A stretch of DNA of 64,000 nucleotides. It comes from Glandiceps talaboti. Lineage: Eukaryota > Hemichordata > Enteropneusta > Spengelidae. The translations under genes were made by a program, and so were the position numbers. Shown here piece by piece: positions 38,727 through 52,604 of the stretch. Location of the stretch: positions 23,728,964 through 23,792,963 of the forward strand of contig NC_135559.1 in the NCBI RefSeq assembly GCF_964340395.1. Direction: 5' to 3'. Numbering within the stretch: the stretch's first letter is position 1; each line of letters starts with the position of its first letter. The notes beneath the pieces were generated by a model that searched no databases, was not told the DNA's origin, and saw only the letters and a program-made list of their open reading frames with translations.

Positions 38727-39068
38727 TTTTAGAATACATGTAGGTGGGGTAGGTAGATTTTTTATTTTATTATATTATATTTATTTTGTGTGAGTGTTTA
38801 GTTCAAGTTTTCCATTGTTTCCCAAGTGGTCTCTGTGTTATTTATTTCATCCCATTAGATGTAAAGCCATTACAGATTAGAAGAACAGTTTTAGAGTATC
38901 TTTTTAAGTTAATGGCAGTTTCCACATCCACTATTTCTTGTGAGACTTCACAATTTTTTGTGATTTTATCTATTTTTTTCTTGAATACGTAAAAAAAATG
39001 TTTAGGGTTGGCAGTGAAAAGCTAGGTGGGGTGGGGTAACCAGAACCAAACATTTATTTTTTTAGGCC
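38727..39068. mobile_element. 340-bp dispersed repeat, family C, copy 2
   Basis: Same orientation and same ends as the copy at 22120-22455 (TTTTAGAATA to TTTTTTTAGGCC). Divergence is spread along the whole length. Confidence 0.7.
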
Positions 39069-40106
39069 TTAGACAAAGTGTGTAGGTTTCAATCACTTTC
39101 ATTTATCTATATGGAGCTGGCGTCGATCCAAACTTTGGCAGAAGTGACGAACAGGCATTTTAGGTAGTAGGAAACACTGTTAAAGTTTAATATATTGTTG
39201 TTGACTGCTTGTATTGCTATACAATTACAATAACAATAAAAATAGTCAACAATATGTTTACTGAAAGTTGCCTCATAAGACCTATACCTCACTTCCACCT
39301 GAGTGCTGATCAATACGAGCAATGTACTGTGATGAATGAAACAAAGACATTCTCATTTTACCATCCAAGTATTGATTAAACATTAGTGAATTCAGAATGT
39401 ATCCTTTCATTTAAATGGAAATTACTCTTATTTTTAGTCAACATTTTTAAAAATCATAGTCAGCCAATTTTAAGCAATACCATAAGAGTCCAATGCAAAC
39501 AAAATCAAACAAATTCACAATATAGCTAATTATTTCAATATTAAACTTTAAAGATAAAATTAAAAAGATGTAGCCATAATTGCAGTAGGTTTACTGAATA
39601 TAAGAATAAGTCTATACAGTTACCTGGCAATGACGCATGTACATCCATTACTTGGCTAGGAGGAAGTGACTACAAATCACTATCTATGGAATCTAATATC
39701 TTACAAATCTCTTGGAAGGTTGTGTAATTAAAATGGTTTAGTCCAGGCTGAGCCTTGTTAAAATGGTTTGATCTATCCAGTGTAAGCGCATCTCACCCAC
39801 CCTGATGTGAATGGTTTGACCCATATAGTGTATATGGTTCATATCACATCAACTCCATCATAAATGGTTTGACCCATACTGGAGGTTGACCATAAATGGT
39901 ACCCTGTGTTAATATGAGACACTTACTATCCTAACCAAGAAAAGATTAATCACTTTTAATGAAATAATCATCTAGTAAGTGACATGAAAACAACATGTAT
40001 GACTAACTAATAGGGTAATATACTAATTACTACAAGGCAGTTTAAGATTGACATTTTAATATGAATTACCATATTTTTACGTTTATGTTGTATTTTGTGT
40101 ATATAA
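39069..40106. other. Unique sequence with degenerate AATGGTTTGA repeats
   Basis: No gene recognised. AATGGTTTGACCCAT-like phrases recur loosely at 39740-39900. Confidence 0.45.
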
Positions 40107-43100
40107 TGTCTAGTATAGACATACGCTCCTAACAATAGGAGTGTATGTCTAGTAAGATCACTAAAGAATAAGACTATAGAAGGACACCCAAGGAGACCAT
40201 GTAATATTGACCCCATAAGAAAAGTAAGACCATCTAAAAATAAGAACATATGTCTAGAAAATAAACCCCCTAAGAATAAGAACATATGCCTAGAATATAA
40301 ACCCCTAAGAATATGACCATATGTCTAGAATAAACCCCTAAGAATAGGACCATATGTCTAGTATAAACCCCTAAGAATAGGACCATATGTCTAGAATAAA
40401 CCCCTAAGAATAGGACCATATGTCTAGAATAAACCCCTAAGAATAGGACCATATGTCTAGTATAAACCCCTAAGAATAGGACCATATGTCTAGTATAAAC
40501 CCCTAAGAATAGGACCATATGTCTAGAATAAACCCCTAAGAATAGGACTATATGTCTAGTATAAACCCCTAAGAATAGGACCATATGTCTAGAATAAACC
40601 CCTAAGAATAGGACCATATGTCTAGTATAAACCCCTAAGAATAGGACCATATGTCTAGTATAAACCCCTAAGAATAGGACCATATGTCTAGAATAAACCC
40701 CTAAGAATAGGACCATATGTCTAGTATAAACCCCTAAGAATAGGACCATATGTCTAGTACAAACCCCTAAGAATAGGACTATATGTCTAGTATAAACCCC
40801 TAAGAATAGGACTATATGTCTAGTATAAACCCCTAAGAATATGACCATATGTCTAGAATAAACCCCTAAGAATAGGACCATATGTCTAGAATAAACCCCT
40901 AAGAATAGGACCATATGTCTAGAATAAACCCCTAAGAATAGGACCATATGTCTAGTATAAACCCCTAAGAATAGGACCATATGTCTAGTATAAACCCCTA
41001 AGCATAGGACCATATGTCTAGTATAAACCCCTAAGAATAGGACCATATGTCTATCATAAACCCCTAAGAATAGGACCATATGTCTAGTATAAACCCCTAA
41101 GAATAGGACCATATGTCTAGTATAAACCCCTAAGCATAGGACCATATGTCTAGTATAAACCCCTAAGAATAGGACTATATGTCTAGTATAAACCCCTAAG
41201 AATAGGACCATATGTTTAGTATAAACCCCTAAGAATAGGACCATATGTCTAGTATAAACCCCTAAGAATAGGACCATATGTCTAGTATAAACCCCTAAGA
41301 ATAGGACCATATGTCTAGAATAAACCCCTAAGAATAGGACCATATGTCTAGAATAAACCCCTAAGAATAGGACCATATGTCTAGTATAAACCCCTAAGAA
41401 TAGGACCATATGTCTAGAATAAACCCCTAAGAATAGGACCATATGTCTAGTATAAACCCCTAAGAATAGGACCATATGTCTATCATAAACCCCTAAGAAT
41501 AGGACCATATGTCTAGTATAAACCCCTAAGCATAGGACCATATGTCTAGTATAAACCCCTAAGAATAGGACTATATGTCTAGTATAAACCCCTAAGAATA
41601 GGACCATATGTCTAGTATAAACCCCTAAGAATAGGACCATATGTCTAGAATAAACCCCTAAGAATAGGACCATATGTCTAGTATAAACCCCTAAGAATAG
41701 GACCATATGTCTATCATAAACCCCTAAGAATAGGACCATATGTCTAGTATAAACCCCTAAGCATAGGACCATATGTCTAGTATAAACCCCTAAGAATAGG
41801 ACTATATGTCTAGTATAAACCCCTAAGAATAGGACCATATGTCTAGTATAAACCCCTAAGCATAGGACCATATGTCTAGAATAAACCCCTAAGCATAGGA
41901 CCATATGTCTAGAATAAACCCCTAAGCATAGGATTATATGTTTAGTATAAACCCCTAAGCATAGGACCATATGTTTAGTATAAACCCCTAAGAATAGGAC
42001 CATATGTCTAGAATAAACCCCTAACAATAGGACTATATGTCTAGAATAAACCCCTAAGAATAGGACTATATGTCTAGTATAAACCCCTAAGAATAGGACC
42101 ATATGTCTAGAATAAACCCCTAAGAATAGGACCATATGTCTAGTATAAACCCCTAAGAATAGGACCATATATCTAGTATAAACCCCTAAGCATAGGACCA
42201 TATGTCTAGTATAAAACCCTAAGAATAGGACCATATGTCTAGTATAAACCCCTAAGAATAGGACCATATGTCTAGTATAAACCCCTAAGCATAGGACCAT
42301 ATGTCTAGAATAAACCCCTAAGCATAGGATTATATGTCTAGAATAAACCCCTAAGCATAGGACCATATGTTTAGTATAAACCCCTAAGAATAGGACCATA
42401 TGTCTAGAATAAACCCCTAAGAATAGGACTATATGTCTAGAATAAACCCCTAAGAATAGGACTATATGTCTAGTATAAACCCCTAAGAATAGGACCATAT
42501 GTCTAGAATAAACCCCTAAGAATAGGACCATATGTCTAGTATAAACCCCTAAGAATAGGACCATATGTCTAGTATAAACCCCTAAGCATAGGACCATATG
42601 TCTATTATAAACCCCTAAGAATAGGACTATATGTCTAGTATAAACCCCTAAGAATAGGACCATATGTTTAGTATAAACCCCTAAGAATAGGACCATATGT
42701 CTAGTATAAACCCCTAAGAATAGGACCATATGTCTAGTATAAACCCCTAAGAATAGGACCATATGTCTAGAATAAACCCCTAAGAATAGGACCATATGTC
42801 TAGAATAAACCCCTAAGAATAGGACCATATGTCTAGTATAAACCCCTAAGAATAGGACCATATGTCTAGAATAAACCCCTAAGAATAGGACCATATGTCT
42901 AGTATAAACCCCTAAGAATAGGACCATATGTCTAGTATAAACCCCTAAGAATAGGACCATATGTCTAGAATAAACCCCTAAGAATAGGACCATATGTCTA
43001 GAATAAACCCCTAAGAATAGGACCATATGTCTAGTATAAACCCCTAAGAATAGGACTATATGTCTAGTATAAACCCCTAAGAATAGGACCATATGTCTAG

Positions 43101-46100
43101 TACAAACCCCTAAGAATAGGACCATATGTCTAGAATAAACCCCTAAGAATAGGACCATATGTCTAGAATAAACCCCTAAGAATAGGACCATATGTCTAGT
43201 ATAAACCCCTAAGAATAGGACCATATGTCTAGTATAAACCCCTAAGAATAGGACCATATGTCTAGTATAAACCCCTAAGAATAGGACCAAATGTCTAGTA
43301 TAAACCCCTAAGCATAGGACCATATGTCTAGAATAAACCCCTAAGAATATGACCATATGTCTAGTATAAACCCCTAAGAATAGGACCATATGTCTAGAAT
43401 AAACCCCTAAGAATAGGACCATATGTCTAGTATAAACCCCTAAGAATAGGACCATATGTCTGGTATAAACCCCTAAGAATAGGACCATATGTCTAGAATA
43501 AACCCCTAAGAATAGGACCATATGTCTATTATAAACCCCTAAGCATAGGACCATATGTCTAGTACAAACCCCTAAGAATAGGACCATATGTCTAGAATAA
43601 ACCCCTAAGAATAGGACCATATGTCTAGAATAAACCCCTAAGAATAGGACCATATGTCTAGTATAAACCCCTAAGAATAGGACCATATGTCTAGAATAAA
43701 CCCCTAAGCATAGGACTATATGTCTAGTACAAACCCCTAAGAATAGGACCATATGTCTAGTATAAACCCCTAAGAATAGGACCATATGTCTAGAATAAAC
43801 CCCTAAGAATAGGACCATATGTCTAGAATAAACCCCTAAGAATAGGACCATATGTCTAGTATAAACCCCTAAGAATAGGACCATATGTCTAGAATAAACC
43901 CCTAAGAATAGGACCATATGTCTAGAATAAACCCCTAAGCATAGGACTATATGTCTAGTACAAACCCCTAAGAATAGGACTATATGTCTAGTACAAACCC
44001 CTAAGAATAGGACCATATGTCTAGTACAAACCCCTAAGAATAGGACCATATGTCTAGAATAAACCCCTAAGAATAGGACCATATGTCTAGAATAAACCCC
44101 TAAGAATAGGACTATATGTCTAGAATAAACTCCTAAGAATAGGACTATATGTCTAGAATAAACTCCTAAGAATAGGACCATATGTCTATTATAGACCCCT
44201 AAGAATAGGACCATATGTCTAGTATAAACCCCTAAGAATAGGACTATATGTCTAGTATAAACCCCTAAGAATAGGACCATGTGTTTAGTATAAACCCCTA
44301 AGAATAGGACAATATGTCTAGTATAAACCCCTAAGAATAGGACCATATGTCTAGAATAAACCCCTAAGAATAGGACCATATGTCTAGAATAAACCCCTAA
44401 GAATAGGACTATATGTCTATTATAGACCCCTAAGAATAGGACCATATGTCTAGTATAAACCCCTAAGAATAGGACCATATGTCTAGTATAAACCCCTAAG
44501 AATAGGACCATATGTCTAGTATAAACCCCTAAGAATAGGACCATATGTCTAGTATAAACCCCTAAGAATAGGACTATATGTCTAGTATAAACCCCTAAGA
44601 ATAGGACCATATGTCTAGTATAAACCCCTAAGAATAGGACCATATGTCTAGAATAAACCCCTCAGCATAGCATTATATGTCTAGAATAAACCCCTAAGAA
44701 TAGGACTATATGTCTATTATAAACCCCTAAGAATAGGACCATATGTCTAGAATAAACCCCTAAGCATAGGACCACATGTCTAGAATAAACCCCTAAGAAT
44801 AGGACCATATGTCTAGTATAAACCCCTAAGAATAGGACCATATGTCTAGTATAAACCCCTAAGAATAGGACCATATGTCTAGTATAAACCCCTAAGAATA
44901 GGATCATATGTCTAGTATAAACCCCTAAGAATAGGACTACATGTCTAGAATAAACCCCTAAGAATAGGACCATATGTCTAGTATAAACCCCTAAGAATAG
45001 GACCATATGTCTAGTATAAACCCCTAAGAATAGGACCATATGTCTAGTATAAACCCCTAAGCATAGGACCATATGTCTAGTATAAACTCCTAAGAATAGG
45101 ACCATATGTCTATTATAGACCCCTAAGAATAGGACCATATGTCTAGTATAAACCCCTAAGAATAGGACTATATGTCTAGTATAAACCCCTAAGAATAGGA
45201 CTATATGTCTAGAATAAACCCCTAAGAATAGGACCATATGTCTATTATAAACCCCTAAGAATAGGACCATATGTCTAGAATAAACCCCTAAGAATAGGAC
45301 CATATGTCTAGAATAAACCCCTAAGAATAGGACCATATGTCTAGAATAAACCCCTAAGAATAGGACCATATATCTAGAATAAACCCCTAAGAATAGGAAT
45401 ATATGTCTAGAATAAACCCCTAAGAATAGGACTATATGTCTATTATAAACCCCTAAGAATAGGACCATATGTCTAGAATAAACCCCTAGGAATAGGAATA
45501 TATGTCTAGAATAAACCCCTAAGAATAGGACCATATGTCTAGAATAAACCCCTAAGAATAGGACCATATATCTAGAATAAACCCCTAAGAATAGGAATAT
45601 ATGTCTAGAATAAACCCCTAAGAATAGGACTATATGTCTATTATAAACCCCTAAGCATAGGACCATATGTCTAGAATAAACCCCTAAGCATAGGACTATA
45701 TGTCTAGTATAAACCCCTAAGAATAGGACCATATGTCTAGTATAAACCCCTAAGAATAGGACTATATGTCTATTATAAACCCCTAAGAATAGGACTATAT
45801 GTCTAGAATAAACCCCTAAGAATAGGACCATATGTCTAGAATAAACCCCTAAGAATAGGACCATATGTCTAGAATAAACCCCTAAGCATAGGACCATATG
45901 TCTATTATAAACCCCTAAGAATAGGACCATATGTCTATTATAAACCCCTAAGAATAGGACAATATGTCTAGAATAAACCCCTAAGAATAGGAATATATGT
46001 CTAGAATAAACCCCTAAGAATAGGACCATATGTCTAGAATAAACCCCTAAGAATAGGACCATATGTCTAGAATAAACCCCTAAGAATAGGACCATATGTC

Positions 46101-48605
46101 TAGAATAAACCCCTAAGAATAGGACTATATGTCTAGAATAAACCCCTAAGCATAGGACCATATGTCTAGTATAAACCCCTAAGAATAGGACCATATGTCT
46201 AGAATAAACCCCTAAGAATAGGACCATATGTCTAGTATAAACCCCTAAGAATAGGACCATATGTCTAGTATAAACCCCTAAGAATAGGACTATATGTCTA
46301 GTATAAACCCCTAAGAATAGGACTATATGTCTATTATAAACCCCTAAGAATAGGACCATATGTCTAGAATAAACCCCTAAGAATAGGACCATATGTCTAG
46401 AATAAACCCCTAAGAATAGGACCATATGTCTAGTATAAACCCCTAAGAATAGGACTATATGTCTATTATAGACCCCTAAGAATAGGACCATATGTCTAGA
46501 ATAAACCCCTAAGAATAGGACCATATGTCTAGTATAAACCCCTAAGAATAGGACCATATGTCTAGAATAAATCCCTAAGAATAGGACCATATGTCTAGTA
46601 TAAACCCCTAAGAATAGGACCATATGTCTAGAATAAACCCCTAAGAATAGGACCATATGTCTAGTATAAACCCCTAAGAATAGGACCATATGTCTAGAAT
46701 AAACCCCTAAGAATAGGACCATATGTCTATTATAGACCCCTAAGAATAGGACCATATGTCTAGAATAAACCCCTAAGAATAGGACCATATGTCTAGTATA
46801 AACCCCTAAGAATAGGACCATATGTCTAGAATAAACCCCTAAGAATAGGACCATATGTCTAGAATAAACCCCTAAGAATAGGACCATATGTCTAGAATAA
46901 ACCCCTAAGAATAGGACCATATGTCTAGAATAAACCCCTAAGAATAGGACCATATGTCTAGTATAAACCCCTAACAATAGGACCATATGTCTAGAATAAA
47001 TCCCTAAGAATAGGACCATATGTCTAGAATAAACCCCTAAGAATAGGACCATATGTCTATTATAGACCCCTAAGAATAGGACCATATGTCTAGAATAAAC
47101 CCCTAAGAATAGGACCATATGTCTAGTATAAACCCCTAAGAATAGGACCATATGTCTAGAATAAACCCCTAAGAATAGGACTATATGTCTAGAATAAACC
47201 CCTAAGAATAGGACTATATGTCTATTATAGACCCCTAAGAATAGGACCATATGTCTAGAATAAACCCCTAAGAATAGGACCATATGTCTAGTATAAACCC
47301 CTAAGAATAGGACCATATGTCTAGAATAAATCCCTAAGAATAGGACCATATGTCTATTATAAACCCCTAAGAATAGGACCATATGTCTATTATAGACCCC
47401 TAAGAATAGGACCATATGTCTAGAATAAACCCCTAAGAATAGGACCATATGTCTATTATAAACCCCTAAGAATAGGACCATATGTCTAGTATAAACCCCT
47501 AAGAATAGGACCATATGTCTAGAATAAACCCCTAAGAATAGGACCATATGTCTATTATAAACCCCTAAGAATAGGACCATATGTCTATTATAGACCCCTA
47601 AGAATAGGACCATATGTCTATTATAGACCCCTAAGAATAGGACCATATGTCTAGTATAAACCCCTAAGAATAGGACCATATGTCTAGAATAAACCCCTAA
47701 GAATAGGACCATATGTCTAGAATAAACCCCTAAGAATAGGACCATATGTCTAGAATAAACCCCTAAGAATAGGACCATATGTCTAGAATAAACCCCTAAG
47801 AATAGGACCATATGTCTAGTATAAACCCCTAAGAATAGGACCATATGTCTAGAATAAATCCCTAAGAATAGGACCATATGTCTAGAATAAACCCCTAAGA
47901 ATAGGACCATATGTCTATTATAGACCCCTAAGAATAGGACCATATGTCTAGAATAAACCCCTAAGAATAGGACCATATGTCTAGTATAAACCCCTAAGAA
48001 TAGGACCATATGTCTAGTATAAACCCCTAAGAATAGGACCATATGTCTAGTATAAACCCCTAAGAATAGGACCATATGTCTAGTATAAACCCCTAAGAAT
48101 AGGACTATATGTCTATTATAAACCCCTATGAATAGGACTATATGTCTAGTATAAACCCCTAAGAATAGGACCATATGTCTAGAATAAACCCCTAAGAATA
48201 GGACCATATGTCTAGTATAAACCCCTAAGAATAGGACTATATGTCTAGTATAAACCCCTAAGAATAGGACCATATGTCTAGTATAAACCCCTAAGCATAG
48301 GACCATATGTCTAGTATAAACCCCTAAGAATAGGACCATATGTCTAGTATAAACCCCTAAGCATAGGACCATATGTCTAGTATAAACCCCTAAGAATAGG
48401 ACCATATGTCTAGTACAAACCCCTAAGAATAGGACCATATGTCTAGTATAAACCCCTAAGCATAGGACCATATGTCTAGAATAAACCCCTAAGAATAGGA
48501 CCATATGTCTAGTATAAACCCCTAAGAATAGGACTATATGTCTAGAATAAATCCCTAAGAATAGGACTATATGTGTAGTAAAGACCCCTAAGTAGTGTCT
48601 AGTCA
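40107..48605. repeat. 33-bp megasatellite-size array, about 257 copies
   Basis: The largest feature in the window. Period 33 was checked at 40381 to 40414. The unit core is AAACCCCTAAGAATAGGACC followed by ATATGTCTAG and a variable triplet. Units at the left edge (40107-40300) are diverged and the centre is homogeneous. The minus strand is open as an 11-residue repeat (MVLFLGVYTRH, with I, C, S, N, D and K substitutions) for about 2781 codons in a single frame, with one TGA at 44662-44664. The common variants mostly change the amino acid (ATG/ATA, TTC/TGC, ACT/TCT/AAT), which is not expected of a protein under constraint. No start context, promoter or non-repeat domain is visible, so I treat it as non-coding. 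Confidence 0.95.
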
Positions 48606-49010
48606 TGTCCATCTTATAATAATTTTAGCACATTTAAGTTCATGTAGTACTTTGAACATATCCTAATTTTTCCCCTGACCAATTACAGAACTAAGAATTA
48701 AAAGTTACTTACAGAGTCTTTGTGACTAAATCTATTAATAATTTTGATTGTGGACATGTTGCTGTACATACAATGGCCTGAAAACTTTGTGACTATAATC
48801 ACCATAGTAATACATACCCAAATATTCATCCATCCGATTGGATGCAATCAACAGATTTATAAACATCAATGAATGCCAATCACAGTTTATGAAGTGAAGT
48901 AGAAACATTAATGTTTGAAACATTTCATGTTTGATCAGATATTCCATTACTTTCATCTCAAATAACAGTATTACAAACTAAAATAGAATTTCATCTCCAT
49001 ATCTTAGAAT
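48606..49010. other. Unique spacer
   Basis: No recognised feature between the 33-bp and 24-bp arrays. Confidence 0.4.
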
Positions 49011-49013
49011 GAA

Positions 49014-49921
49014 CAATGGGGTATTTTAGTATGTGGACAATGAGGTATTTTAGTGTGTAGACAATGAGGTATTTTAGTATGTGGACAATGAGGTATTTTA
49101 GTGTATGGACAATGAGGTATTTTAGTATGTGGACAATGAGGTATTTTAGTGTATGGACAATGGGGTATTTTAGTATGTGGACAATGGGGTATTTTAGTAT
49201 GTAGACAATGGGGTATTTTAGTGTATGGACAATGGGGTATTTTAGTATGTGGACAATGAGGTATTTTAGTGTATGGACAATGGGGTATTTTAGTATGTGG
49301 ACAATGAGGTATTTTAGTATGTAGACAATGAGGTATTTTATTATGTGGACAGTGGGGTATTTTAGTATGTGGACAATTGGGTATTTTAGTATGTAGACAA
49401 TGGGGTATTTTAGTATGTGGACAATGGGGTATTTTAGTATGTGGACAATGGGGTATTTTAGTATGTGGACATTGGGGTATTTTAGTATGTAGTCTGGGGT
49501 ATTTTAGTATGTGGACAATGGGGTATTTTAGTATGTAGACAATGGGTTATTTTAGTATGTGGACAATGGGGTATTTTAGTATGTGGACAATGGGGTATTT
49601 TAGTATGTGGACAATGAGGTATTTTAGTATGTGGACAGTGGGGTATTTTAGTATGTAGACAATGAGGTATTTTAGTATGTGGACAATGGGGTATTTTAGT
49701 ATGTAGACAATGGGGTATTTTAGTATGTAGACAATGGGGTATTTTAGTATGTAGACAATGGGGTATTTTAGTATGTGGACAATGGGGTATTTTAGTATGT
49801 AGACAATGGGGTATTTTAGTATGTAGACATTGGGTTATTTTAGTATGTGGACAATGGGGTATTTTAGTATGTGGACAATGGGGTATTTTAGTATGTAGAC
49901 AATGGGTTATTTTAGTATGTC
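49014..49921. repeat. 24-bp minisatellite, about 38 copies
   Basis: GGGGTATTTTAGTATGTGGA recurs every 24 bp (49141 to 49165), followed by CAAT. Variants: GAGG/GGGG, TAGAC/TGGAC, GTGTA/GTATG. Open on the minus strand in 8-codon steps, considered an artefact. Confidence 0.95.
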
Positions 49922-50719
49922 TTATAATGTGTTGCATATCATGATGTGGGGTTTCTTTTTGCATCTGAAGCTTTGTTTCAGTCATTACTTCAAACTACAT
50001 GTTACTTGAATTCTTCTGAGTTAATTTCAGTGTTGGATGCAGCCATGTTTGAAAATCAGTTGAAATGGCTAATGTTAAAGGAACTCTGTGATTGGATAAG
50101 TTTTTGTTGGGTAATGACCGCTGTTTTTGGGAGTACTAAAATACAACATCAAGATTTCAAGGTATTTCAGTTCTATTGTAGTAAGAATAACTCATGGACT
50201 CAGGGTTCATACTTAGTAATGAAACTTGTACTCACAGAGTCATGATAAGTAATTTTGAATATGTTATTAGCATTGCAAAGCCATCGTGCAGTTAATGTGA
50301 CAGGAAGGTAAATACCAAACTAATAGAAGTTAAAGGAATATAGTTATAAGTCAATGTTGAGTTGAATAGATAGTTTCATTACATGGTAAATAATTGCTGA
50401 AATATAGTATAGATTATATTTGGTTAGCAGTGGGTGGTATGTCATTTGTGAAAACTTGTAGTAATTGAGTAAAAATGTGTTTTATTTAAGTATGACCACG
50501 TGCCTCAAAGGGTCACCTTGATATTGACAGCATATACACGATGTTATATATTTATTACAACAGCTCAGTTACACATACCAATTACTTGCCATTTCTAAAT
50601 GATATTATATTTGAAGCAATGACTGAAAAGTTATTTAGATTTACTTAATATCTGTATTTAAATAAGCTTCTTCAAATTATAAGAGAAAAGGCCCACCAAC
50701 ATCACTTTGAACTTGTTGT
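49922..50719. other. Unique sequence
   Basis: A 99-codon frame at 49946-50245 is the longest non-repeat frame here, but no domain or splice context supports it. Confidence 0.4.
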
Positions 50720-50721
50720 CC

Positions 50722-50785
50722 TGTTCTCACCCTAAGTGAAATGAGTTAAAGCAGTCATTCTGTTCTCACTCTAAGTGAAATGTGT
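50722..50785. repeat. 39-bp array, left fragment (about 2 units)
   Basis: GTTAAAGCAGTCATTCTGTT units, the same as the array at 51716-52604, lie left of the 30-bp block. Confidence 0.8.
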
Positions 50786-51715
50786 TAAAGCATTCTCACT
50801 CTAAGTGAAATGTGTTAAAGCATTCTCACTCTAAGTGAAATGTGTTAAAGCATTCTCACTCTAAGTGAAATGTGTTAAAGCATTCTCACTCTAAGTGAAA
50901 TGTGTTAAAGCATTCTCACTCTAAGTGAAATGTGTTAAAGCATTCTCACTCTAAGTGAAATGTGTTAAAGCATTCTCACTCTAAGTGAAATGTGTTAAAG
51001 CATGCAATTCTCACTCTAAGTGAAACATGTGTTAAAGCATTCTCACTCTAAGTGAAATGTGTTAAAGCATTCTCACTCTAAGTGAAATGTGTTAAAGCAT
51101 TCTCACTCTAAGTGAAATGTGTTAAAGCATTCTCACTCTAAGTGAAATGTGTTAAAGCATTCTCACTCTAAGTGAAATGTGTTAAAGCATTCTCACTCTA
51201 AGTGAAATGTGTTAAAGCATGCAATTCTCACTCTAAGTGAAACATGTGTTAAAGCATTCTCACTCTAAGTGAAATGTGTTAAAGCATTCTCACTCTAAGT
51301 GAAATGTGTTAAAGCATTCTCACTCTAAGTGAAATGTGTTAAAGCATTCTCACTCTAAGTGAATGTGTTAAAGCATTCTCACTCTAAGTGAAATGTGTTA
51401 AAGCATTCTCACTCTAAGTGAAATGTGTTAAAGCATTCTCACTCTAAGTGAAATGTGTTAAAGCATTCTCACTCTAAGTGAAATGTGTTAAAGCATTCTC
51501 ACTCTAAGTGAAACATGTGTTAAAGCATTCTCACTCTAAGTGAAATGTGTTAAAGCATTCTCACTCTAAGTGAAACATGTGTTAAAGCATTCTCACTCTA
51601 AGTGAAATGTGTTAAAGCATTCTCACTCTAAGTGAAATGTGTTAAAGCATTCTCACTCTAAGTGAAATGTGTTAAAGCATTCTCACTCTAAGTGAAATGT
51701 GTTAAAGCATTCTCA
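50786..51715. repeat. 30-bp minisatellite, about 31 copies
   Basis: CATTCTCACTCTAAGTGAAA followed by TGTGTTAAAG, period 30 and nearly invariant. A longer variant with CATGCAATTCTC and AAACATGTG occurs at 51001 and 51218, 217 bp apart (seven units plus 7 bp), a local higher-order copy. The unit equals the flanking 39-bp unit minus 9 bp. Confidence 0.95.
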
Positions 51716-52604
51716 CCCTAAGTGATAGGAGTTAAAGCAGTCATTCTGTTCTCATTCTCAGTGATACGAGTTAAAGCAGTCATTCTGTTCTCACTCTCAG
51801 TGATATGAGTTAAAGCAGTCATTCTGTTCTCACTCTAAGTGATACGAGTTAAAGCAGTCATTCTGTTCTCACTCTAAGTGATACGAGTTAAAGCAGTCAT
51901 TCTGTTCTCATTCTCAGTGATACGAGTTAAAGCAGTCATTCTGTTCTCATTCTAAGTGATACGAGTTAAAGCAGTCATTCTGTTCTCACTCTCAGTGATA
52001 CGAGTTAAAGCAGTCATTCTGTTCTCACCCTAAGTGATAGGAGTTAAAGCAGTCATTCTGTTCTCATTCTCAGTGATACGAGTTAAAGCAGTCATTCTGT
52101 TCTCACTCTCAGTGATACGAGTTAAAGCAGTCATTCTGTTCTCATTCTCAGTGATACGAGTTAAAGCAGTCATTCTGTTCTCATTCTCAGTGATACGAGT
52201 TAAAGCAGTCATTCTGTTCTCATTCTCAGTGATACGAGTTAAAGCAGTCATTCTGTCCTCACCCTAAGTGATACGAGTTAAAGCAGTCATTCTGTTCTCA
52301 TTCTCATTGATACGAGTTAAAGCAGTCATTCTGTTCTCATTCTCAGTGATACGAGTTAAAGCAGTCATTCTGTTCTCATTCTCATTGATACGAGTTAAAG
52401 CAGTCATTCTGTTCTCATTCTCAGTGATACGAGTTAAAGCAGTCATTCTGTTCTCATTCTCAGTGATACGAGTTAAAGCAGTCATTCTGTTCTTATTCTC
52501 ATTGATACGAGTTAAAGCAGTCATTCTGTTCTTATTCTCAGTGATACGAGTTAAAGCAGTCATTCTGTTCTCATTCTCAGTGATACGAGTTAAAGCAGTC
52601 ATCG
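51716..52604. repeat. 39-bp minisatellite, about 23 copies
   Basis: GTTAAAGCAGTCATTCTGTT followed by CTCATTCTCAGTGATACGA. Variants: CTCACTCTAAGTG and CTCATTGATACG. Both strands stay open because 39 is a multiple of three and the unit lacks stops in one frame each. Confidence 0.95.

Noticed and set aside
40270-48612. Two giant minus-strand proteins (1457 and 1316 residues) of an 11-residue repeat
   Set aside because: The frame follows from a 33-bp unit without stops. Unit differences mostly change amino acids, and there is no non-repeat domain or start context.
49946-50245. 99-codon plus-strand gene
   Set aside because: No domain, and no splice or promoter context; length is within chance for AT-rich non-coding DNA.
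50786-51715. CRISPR-like regular array
   Set aside because: Repeats are contiguous with no unique spacers, and the context is eukaryotic. The same applies to the other arrays.
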